This document shows, one piece after another, positions 7,712 to 12,926 of a DNA stretch of 12,926 nt. The stretch is from RGIG6904 sp024680835. Lineage in GTDB: Bacteria > Bacillota > Clostridia > Lachnospirales > Lachnospiraceae. The stretch is from the NCBI GenBank assembly GCA_024680835.1, contig JAILBP010000245.1, positions 1-12,926 on the forward strand, in the 5' to 3' direction. A program made the translations under genes and the position numbers. Within the stretch, counting starts at the first letter, position 1; each line of letters opens with the position of its first letter. The notes below the pieces were generated by a model. It was not told where the DNA came from. It did no database searches and worked only from the letters and a program-made list of their open reading frames with translations.

Positions 7712-9763
7712 TTAGCAGGTCACCATCCCAACTGACTGTAATGAAACATCCGAATCAACCTCGTTGTATGATATTACGATAAGATCCGGGTAATAATCTT
7801 TTGTAATGCTCTTGTAGTACATTCTCACAATAGGGCTTGTGATGATGATGGCGTTCTCTCCGAGATCCTCCATCTTTTTGATCTGCTCCCCTGTGGCATC
7901 GATAATGGCTTTGGTGCGTTCCGGATCAAGAGCGATATACGCTCCCTGCTCGGACTGCTTGACAGATGCCATGATCTCCTGCTCTATCTTGGGATCGAGG
8001 GTTATGACATTGGTGGCATCTCCCGATTGAACGAAGTATTTATTGGAGATGGCACGCTTAAGATTCTGTCTTACATATTCCGTCAAAACATCGGTATCTC
8101 TGGTGACCACCGCCCTGTCGGCCAGGGTTTCGAATATGGTCAGAAGATCCCTTATGGAAATCCCCTCTCTCAAAAGATTCTGTAAAACCTTCTGGATCTC
8201 GCCTATACCCAAAAGCTTCGGTACAAGCTCATCAACCAGAACAGGATTTGTCTCCTTGATATTGTCCACAAGATTCTGTACATCCTGCCTTGTCAGAAGG
8301 TCGGCAATATTTCTCCTGATAACCTCTGTCAGGTGGGTTGCGATGATGGAAGGCGGATCCACTACCGTATATCCAAGGCTCTCCGCGCGCTCCCTCTGAC
8401 TCTCGGTGATCCACAATGCATCAAGTCCGAATGAAGGTTCCTGGGTTGGTATACCTGTTATAGGTTCCTCCACAAATCCCGGATCCATGGCCATATAGTG
8501 GTCGAACATTATCTCGCCCTGCGCCACCTGCATATCTTTTATCTTGATGACATACTGGTTGGGATTGAGCTGGATGTTATCCCTGAGTCTTATGATGGGG
8601 ACCACAGTACCAAGCTCGAGAGCTATCTGTCTTCGGATCATGACCACACGATCCAGAAGGTCTCCTCCCTGATTGACATCGGCAAGGGGGATGATACCGT
8701 AACCGAACTCCAGTTTTATGGGATCCACGTTCAAAAGGGATACCACGTTCTCGGGACGTCTGATCTCCTCTGCCTCCGTCTCTGCGGTGGCGGTCTCCTC
8801 CTCTATCTTTTCAACGGCAAGATCCGTGCTCATGCTGCGACCTGCCAGTATGAACACCGTGCCGAGTCCGGCAAATATAACGAACCTGAGAGGTGTGGTA
8901 ACTCCCAGGAATATGAGCGCCGCGCCAACCATAAACAACACCTTCGGAACACCGAAAAGCTGTTTTATCAATACCTTCGAGAAATCCGCTTCCTTAGACG
9001 CTTTTGTGACCAGGATACCTGTCGCCAAAGATATAACCAGTGAAGGTATCTGGGAGCAAAGACCGTCACCTATCGTGAGAAGACCGAATTCCTGTATAGC
9101 CGGAACCACTTCCATGCCTCTGATGACACCCATTACTGTACCGCCCACCAGGTTTATGGCTGTGATGATGAGACCGGCTGTGGCATCTCCTTTTACGTAC
9201 TTGGTAGCACCGTCCATGGATCCAAAGAAGGATGACTCCTCCTGGATCTTGTCTCGCCTGCGCTTGGCTTCGGCATCATCGATGGCACCGGTGTTAAGGT
9301 CTGCATCGATAGCCATCTGTTTACCGGGCATGGCATCCAGCGTAAATCTGGCAGTAACCTCCGATACACGCTCGGAACCTTTGTTGATAACCACAAACTG
9401 CACTACGATCAGAACTATAAATATGATGGCGCCGATCACAAGATCACCGCCGCCCACGAATCCTCCGAAAGTACGCACAACGTTTCCGGGGTCACCGGTG
9501 GTGAGTATCAGTCTTGTGGAAGATACGTTCAGAGAGATCCTGAATATGGTGGTAAACAAAAGAAGCGTCGGAAAAAATGACATCTCCAAAACCTCTTTTG
9601 CAAAAAGGCAGTTAAACAATATGACCAAAGCTATGGAGATATTGATGCCCAGCAAAACATCCAGCATGAAACTCGGGATGGGAATGATAAAGAACATAAT
9701 AGCAGCCATAAGATATATGGCCACGCCATAATCGGCTATATTAAGTCTCTTCAGGAAACTCAT
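7712..9763 (-). CDS. flhA: FlhA, flagellar type III export gate protein
   Basis: FlhA forms the nonameric ring of the flagellar export gate. Its membrane part helps use the proton motive force, and its cytoplasmic domain docks chaperone-substrate complexes. The 683-residue length is typical. The N-terminal part to about residue 310 holds around eight hydrophobic segments. Between them lies the highly conserved cytoplasmic loop: 'TLDAMPGKQMAID' (141-153), 'RRRDKIQEESSFFGSMDGA' (168-186) and 'KYVKGDATAG' (188-197), including the conserved Asp184 in MDGA. An acidic linker at about 318-340 connects to the C-terminal domain with 'VVDPPSIIATHLTEVIRR' (467-484). GGAGGG lies 8 nt before the ATG. The gene lies between flhB (36 bp upstream) and flhF (flush). 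Virulence-type homologues (SctV) are unlikely given the flagellar context. Confidence 0.98.
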   Translation of the reverse strand: MSFLKRLNIADYGVAIYLMAAIMFFIIPIPSFMLDVLLGINISIALVILFNCLFAKEVLEMSFFPTLLLFTTIFRISLNVSSTRLILTTGDPGNVVRTFGGFVGGGDLVIGAIIFIVLIVVQFVVINKGSERVSEVTARFTLDAMPGKQMAIDADLNTGAIDDAEAKRRRDKIQEESSFFGSMDGATKYVKGDATAGLIITAINLVGGTVMGVIRGMEVVPAIQEFGLLTIGDGLCSQIPSLVISLATGILVTKASKEADFSKVLIKQLFGVPKVLFMVGAALIFLGVTTPLRFVIFAGLGTVFILAGRSMSTDLAVEKIEEETATAETEAEEIRRPENVVSLLNVDPIKLEFGYGIIPLADVNQGGDLLDRVVMIRRQIALELGTVVPIIRLRDNIQLNPNQYVIKIKDMQVAQGEIMFDHYMAMDPGFVEEPITGIPTQEPSFGLDALWITESQRERAESLGYTVVDPPSIIATHLTEVIRRNIADLLTRQDVQNLVDNIKETNPVLVDELVPKLLGIGEIQKVLQNLLREGISIRDLLTIFETLADRAVVTRDTDVLTEYVRQNLKRAISNKYFVQSGDATNVITLDPKIEQEIMASVKQSEQGAYIALDPERTKAIIDATGEQIKKMEDLGENAIIITSPIVRMYYKSITKDYYPDLIVISYNEVDSDVSLQSVGMVTC

Positions 9764-9799
9764 CTCCCAATCCCTCCTTCCTTAAGATTTTATTTCATA

Positions 9800-10966
9800 C
9801 TATTTCACGCTTCCCTGCGGCAGTTTGTTATTCTTGGCGTAAACGTAAGCCAGTATCTCGGCAACCGCCTCGTAAAGATCGGGTGTTATGGCCTGATCAA
9901 CTGCTATATTGGCGTAGAGCATACGGGCCAGCGGTTTGTTTTCAACGATCTCTACTCCGTTCTCCCTGGCGATCTCCTTTATCTTCTGTGCCACGTAATC
10001 CGCGCCCTTCGCCGTGACCTTCGGCGCAGCCTCGCTTCCGTCCGCAGGTCTTCCCTCGTATTTGAGCGCAACGGCATAATGCGTGGGATTCGTGATGACA
10101 ACATCGGCTTTCGGAACATTTTGCATCATACGCCTTCTGCTGGCCTGCTGCATCCTCTGGCGCTGCTGTCCTTTTATATGGGGATCTCCTTCGGAGTTCT
10201 TCATCTCGTCCTTGATCTCCTGCTTGGTCATCATCATATCATCATGGAATTTTTTGCGCTGATATATGAAATCGACCACTGCTATGATGGCATAAATCAG
10301 GCTGATACGGATCCCCACATCTATCACCAGATTACAGGTATCCGCAATAGCCTGATTAAGTGAAAGATCGTATAAAATAAAGATTTCCGCTATCCGTTCC
10401 CTTATCATCGTGAAGGCTACCACAAATATCAGTACTACCTTCACGATGGACTTGAAAAGTTCAAACAGCGTATTCATGGAGAAAATACGCTTGAAGCCGT
10501 TTATCGGGTTAAACTTGTCAAGCTTGGGCTGCAGTGGCTTTGTGGTGACCTTCCATTTGACCTGCAAAAGATCCGACAAAAACGCTATAACGAATCCCAT
10601 TATCAGGAAGGGCAGACCTATCATTATCACCCGCCCCGACGCATAGCGAAGATAATACATGGCAGTCACCTCAGTGAACTCCTTCGCATTGGCAGTATCC
10701 GCAATATTGCCGTATACCGCCGAAAAAATACCTGTCATGTTATTACCCAGAAAAGTCCCCAGGGCTCTTAAGGATATGAAAAGCCCCAGCAGAGACGCCG
10801 CCATGGGTATCTCCCTGCTCTTGGCGACCTGCCCTTCGCTCCTTGCATCACTCAGCTTTTTGCTGGTAGGCTCCTCGGTTTTCTCGCCTCCGGGACCGTC
10901 CTTTGCGAAAAACTGCAGGTCCAGTATAAATAATGTCTTTATATCACCGGTATCTACTGTATTCAT
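9800..10966 (-). CDS. flhB: FlhB, autocleaving export switch protein
   Basis: FlhB switches the flagellar export apparatus from rod/hook to filament substrates after cleaving itself. The 388-residue protein has a cytoplasmic N-terminus containing 'ILDLQFFAKDGPGGEKTEEP', typical of Firmicutes FlhB, and four hydrophobic segments at about 55-75, 113-134, 173-190 and 213-235. The cytoplasmic domain carries the autocleavage motif 'NPTHYAVAL' (Asn293-Pro294-Thr295-His296). The start is the first possible ATG, 12 bp after fliR. No convincing Shine-Dalgarno sequence precedes it, so expression may rely on ribosomes finishing fliR. FliR and FlhB are separate proteins here, unlike the fused FliR-FlhB of some clostridia. 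The flexible C-terminal tail is short. Confidence 0.97.
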   Translation of the reverse strand: MNTVDTGDIKTLFILDLQFFAKDGPGGEKTEEPTSKKLSDARSEGQVAKSREIPMAASLLGLFISLRALGTFLGNNMTGIFSAVYGNIADTANAKEFTEVTAMYYLRYASGRVIMIGLPFLIMGFVIAFLSDLLQVKWKVTTKPLQPKLDKFNPINGFKRIFSMNTLFELFKSIVKVVLIFVVAFTMIRERIAEIFILYDLSLNQAIADTCNLVIDVGIRISLIYAIIAVVDFIYQRKKFHDDMMMTKQEIKDEMKNSEGDPHIKGQQRQRMQQASRRRMMQNVPKADVVITNPTHYAVALKYEGRPADGSEAAPKVTAKGADYVAQKIKEIARENGVEIVENKPLARMLYANIAVDQAITPDLYEAVAEILAYVYAKNNKLPQGSVK

Positions 10967-10978
10967 ATCATCATAAAT

Positions 10979-11767
10979 TCATTCGACAGGCAGCATTGCT
11001 TTTATTACCGAGACCAGCATTTCCTTCATCTCACCTGTCAGCATATCCGTAACCTTTGGCAGTAAAAAAATTGTCAGCATTATAACGATAAGTCCGGTCA
11101 CTATCTTGATCTGCATACCTACCGCAAACATGTTCATCTGCGGCGCAACCTTGGCCATGATACCCAAAACCGAATTAAGCACCAGCATGCATGAAAAGAT
11201 CGGCAGACTGATCCTGAACCCCAGTATAAAAAGGTTGGTCAGATAGCCCAGAAATGCCGACATCAGACCATCCCAGTAAAAGTGGGTACCTGCAACGGGT
11301 ATCAGCTCAAAAACATCTATAACGGCTCTTACAACATACTGATACATTCCTCCCGACAGTAACATCAGCATGATAAGGTTATCATACATGTTACCTGTCA
11401 CAGAGGTTTCCGACTGGGTCATGGGATTGTACTCCTGCGCCATGGAAAAACCCATATAAAGATCGATGAGATGACCCGCAAAAGTTACAATGGCATCACA
11501 GATATATAGCGAAAAGCCCAGACAGAGCCCTGTCAGGACCTCCTTGCCGGCTATGACTCCGTATTCCATCACTCCTCCGTACTCCAATCCCGTCTTCGGA
11601 ATGTGCACATAGATCAGCAGCGAGATCACGGCAGATATCCCCACCTTCGTCCGCACCGGCACACCCTGCAGCCTGAAAAACGGTGCAACCGCAAAAAATG
11701 AAGCAACTCTCATAAGGATCAGCAGGAAATATTCAAAATTAACCAGAGAAAAGTTAAATTCCAGCAT
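10979..11767 (-). CDS. fliR: FliR, flagellar export gate membrane protein
   Basis: FliR is one of the core membrane subunits of the export gate, assembling with FliP and FliQ into a helical pore. The 262-residue protein is almost entirely hydrophobic with about six membrane-spanning stretches. It starts 'MLEFNFSLVNFEYFLLILMR' and has the conserved early segment 'FFAVAPFF' followed by 'GVPVRTKVG' (about 24-43). It also shows a family-typical 'IDLYMGFSMAQEYNP' region at about 101-115. GGGGTGA lies just before the ATG. It follows fliQ after 16 bp and precedes flhB by 12 bp, the usual order. There is no C-terminal FlhB fusion. Confidence 0.96.
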   Translation of the reverse strand: MLEFNFSLVNFEYFLLILMRVASFFAVAPFFRLQGVPVRTKVGISAVISLLIYVHIPKTGLEYGGVMEYGVIAGKEVLTGLCLGFSLYICDAIVTFAGHLIDLYMGFSMAQEYNPMTQSETSVTGNMYDNLIMLMLLSGGMYQYVVRAVIDVFELIPVAGTHFYWDGLMSAFLGYLTNLFILGFRISLPIFSCMLVLNSVLGIMAKVAPQMNMFAVGMQIKIVTGLIVIMLTIFLLPKVTDMLTGEMKEMLVSVIKAMLPVE

Positions 11768-11783
11768 TTCTCACCCCGAATGC

Positions 11784-12053
11784 TCAGATATATAAGCTGA
11801 AATCCTGCCAGAGGTTTACCATATAATCCGACATATTGTCCAACATCCACGAACCAAGCAGCATCAGGCACAGGAATACGGCAATTATCTTTGGCACAAA
11901 GGTCAGTGTCTGCTCCTGTATTGATGTCACAGTCTGAAATATGCTCACCACAAGACCTATTATTAGGGATACCAGTAACGGCGGTAATGATGTCATGATG
12001 ATCGTGTAGTATGCTTCTCTTGAAATATCCAATATCTGTCCGTCTGTGATCAT
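11784..12053 (-). CDS. fliQ: FliQ, flagellar export gate small membrane protein
   Basis: FliQ is the small, two-helix subunit packed around the FliP-FliR core of the export gate. The protein is 89 residues, exactly family size. There are two hydrophobic hairpin segments at about 15-38 and 53-71, joined by the family hallmark 'FQTVTSIQEQTLTFVPKI' (39-56). The start is secure: AAGGAGG at 12059-12065 ends 5 nt before the ATG. It is separated from fliP by 75 bp, a comparatively large gap that contains a hairpin, and from fliR by 16 bp. Confidence 0.97.
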   Translation of the reverse strand: MITDGQILDISREAYYTIIMTSLPPLLVSLIIGLVVSIFQTVTSIQEQTLTFVPKIIAVFLCLMLLGSWMLDNMSDYMVNLWQDFSLYI

Positions 12054-12058
12054 TTACG

Positions 12059-12065
12059 CCTCCTT
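12059..12065 (-). promoter_or_regulatory. Strong fliQ ribosome binding site next to the leader hairpin
   Basis: On the minus strand this is AAGGAGG, 5 nt before the fliQ ATG. The base of the hairpin at 12073-12102 ends only 7 nt upstream, so the structure could influence ribosome access. Confidence 0.8.
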
Positions 12066-12072
12066 AAGCTCC

Positions 12073-12102
12073 GCCGGATCAGATCCTGTCCTGCGATCCG
12101 GC
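12073..12102 (-). other. Perfect 8-bp inverted repeat in the fliP-fliQ gap
   Basis: The arms GCCGGATC (12073-12080) and GATCCGGC (12095-12102) are perfectly complementary around a 14-nt loop. The repeat sits between the fliP stop and the fliQ ribosome site. In the transcript sense the stem is not followed by a run of U but by a purine-rich stretch leading into AAGGAGG, so it is not an intrinsic terminator. It could be an RNA-processing or stability element, a translation-modulating hairpin, or chance. Confidence 0.6.
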
Positions 12103-12128
12103 ATGCAGCTCCATACAGTAAAGCCCTG

Positions 12129-12926
12129 TCAGTAGAATGTTTTTACCAGACTGCCGATCACCAGATTCCACCCGTCAGCCAGCACAAACAGCAGAATCTT
12201 AAACGGCATTGATATGGTGGTGGGCGGCAGCATCATCATACCCATTGACATGAGCACGCTGGATACTACCATGTCTATTACGATAAAAGGAATATATATC
12301 AAAAAGCCTATGATGAACGCCGTTCTGAGTTCCGATACCATAAAGCTCGGTATCAGTACTGTCATCGGTATCTCATCAATATCATCGTATGTCACATTTG
12401 CAATATCGCAGAACATATCGATATCTTTTGTTTTGGTCTGGGGATACATGAATTCCCTTATAGGCTGGGCTGCAGCCTCAAATGCCTCTTCCTGGGTTAT
12501 GTCACCTGCATCAAAGGGCTTTATGGCCTCCTCATTGATCCTGGTCATAACCGGCGACATGATAAACAATGTCAAAAACAATGCCAGCCCCACCAGCACC
12601 TGATTTGGCGGAGAGGTCTGAGTACCCATTGCCGCTCTGACAAAATGCAGTACAACCACTATCCTGGTAAAGCTTGTCAGCATCACGACTATGGACGGAA
12701 CCAGAGACAGAACCGTCAATACGATTAGCATGCGTACCGTTGTCGCCATACCGCCTTCACCGTTATCGTAATAGAGCGAGAAGGTACTCCTGGCGTCTTC
12801 CATCGCATCCTTCACAACACCGTCCCTGTCAGTATCTATACCAATGGACGGCTCCGATGCGTAAGCAACATCCGAAAAAGACAGTAAAAGAGCCATAGAT
12901 AAAAATATGGCTCCCATTACCAGACT
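12129..12926 (-). CDS. fliP: FliP, flagellar export gate membrane protein (5' end probably outside window)
   Basis: FliP forms the pentameric core of the flagellar type III export gate. Numbering from the ATG at 12917, there is a hydrophobic signal segment at 1-16 ending in 'VAYA/SEP', consistent with signal peptidase cleavage after Ala20. Next come an acidic stretch with 'DTDRDG' (28-33) and membrane segments at about 62-80, 107-124, 198-222 and 236-256. The FliP signature regions are 'FTRIVVVLHFVRAAMGTQ' (83-100), 'PPNQVLVGLALFLT' (103-116) and 'LIPSFMVSELRTAFIIGFLI' (188-207). The reading frame stays open through the last base of the window. The residues from Met1 to the hydrophobic core carry no positive charge, unusual for a signal peptide, so the true start is probably a few codons beyond the edge. 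A 262-residue protein from the visible ATG cannot be excluded. Confidence 0.95.
   Translation of the reverse strand, partial: SLVMGAIFLSMALLLSFSDVAYASEPSIGIDTDRDGVVKDAMEDARSTFSLYYDNGEGGMATTVRMLIVLTVLSLVPSIVVMLTSFTRIVVVLHFVRAAMGTQTSPPNQVLVGLALFLTLFIMSPVMTRINEEAIKPFDAGDITQEEAFEAAAQPIREFMYPQTKTKDIDMFCDIANVTYDDIDEIPMTVLIPSFMVSELRTAFIIGFLIYIPFIVIDMVVSSVLMSMGMMMLPPTTISMPFKILLFVLADGWNLVIGSLVKTFY

Noticed and set aside
8718..9731. A 337-codon open frame on the plus strand opposite flhA, and many other plus-strand open frames across the window
   Set aside because: They lie antisense to clearly conserved genes, lack recognisable domains and ribosome sites, and their composition follows the codon pattern of the gene beneath.
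10964..11767. A fused fliR-flhB gene as in some clostridia
   Set aside because: fliR ends in a clear TGA at 10979-10981 and flhB begins at its own ATG 12 bp later in a different frame; both proteins are full length, so there is no sign of a frameshifted fusion.
12073..12102. Intrinsic transcription terminator between fliP and fliQ
   Set aside because: The stem is good but is followed by a purine-rich ribosome site, not a U-run, and the downstream genes belong to the same complex.

Overview
The window is a single, tightly packed flagellar and chemotaxis operon lying entirely on the minus strand. In transcription order, from right to left, it reads fliP (5' end possibly outside the window), fliQ, fliR, flhB, flhA, flhF, flhG, a YcgR-like PilZ gene, cheB, cheA, cheW, cheC and cheD (3' part outside the window). 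This is the Bacillus/Clostridia fla/che arrangement. CheC and CheD occur together, FlhF is followed by FlhG, and FlhB begins with a 'DLQFFA' segment, which together point to a motile member of the Firmicutes. The moderate GC content, the strong purine-rich Shine-Dalgarno sequences and the protein style are most like Lachnospiraceae (the Roseburia/Butyrivibrio/Eubacterium kind). That family-level placement is an inference from memory of those proteins, not a search result.

Layout. About 7,700-12,926 encodes the membrane core of the flagellar type III export apparatus: FliP, FliQ and FliR form the export gate, FlhB is the autocleaving substrate-specificity switch, and FlhA is the large export-gate protein with a cytoplasmic cargo-docking domain. 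About 5,400-7,711 encodes the pair that sets flagellar number and position, the SRP-type GTPase FlhF and the MinD-type ATPase FlhG. About 4,605-5,342 encodes a two-domain c-di-GMP receptor of the YcgR/DgrA kind. About 1-4,603 encodes chemotaxis proteins: CheB methylesterase, CheA kinase, CheW coupling protein, CheC CheY-P phosphatase and CheD receptor deamidase.

How the genes work together. FliPQR, FlhB and FlhA secrete rod, hook and filament subunits. FlhF and FlhG decide where and how many of these machines are assembled. The PilZ protein probably brakes or tunes the finished motor when c-di-GMP is high. CheA/CheW with receptors control CheY, and CheB, CheC and CheD supply adaptation. Genes expected in such a locus but absent here (fliO/fliZ, fliY/fliM, cheY, sigD, cheR) may lie beyond either edge or elsewhere.

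Gene junctions run from flush (0 bp) to 79 bp. There is no gene-free stretch near 300 bases, no RNA gene, no mobile element, no CRISPR array, no convincing promoter and no intrinsic terminator. The two widest gaps are fliP-fliQ (75 bp, containing a perfect 8-bp hairpin) and flhG-pilZ (79 bp, nothing clear). Every catalytic motif checked is intact, and no frameshift or broken gene was seen. This is essentially an ordinary, well-conserved region. The points of interest are the c-di-GMP receptor gene embedded in the operon, a charged helical insert in its PilZ domain, the fliQ leader hairpin, an acidic DxDxDG-containing N-terminal segment in FliP, and three start sites that are better placed downstream of the longest reading frame.
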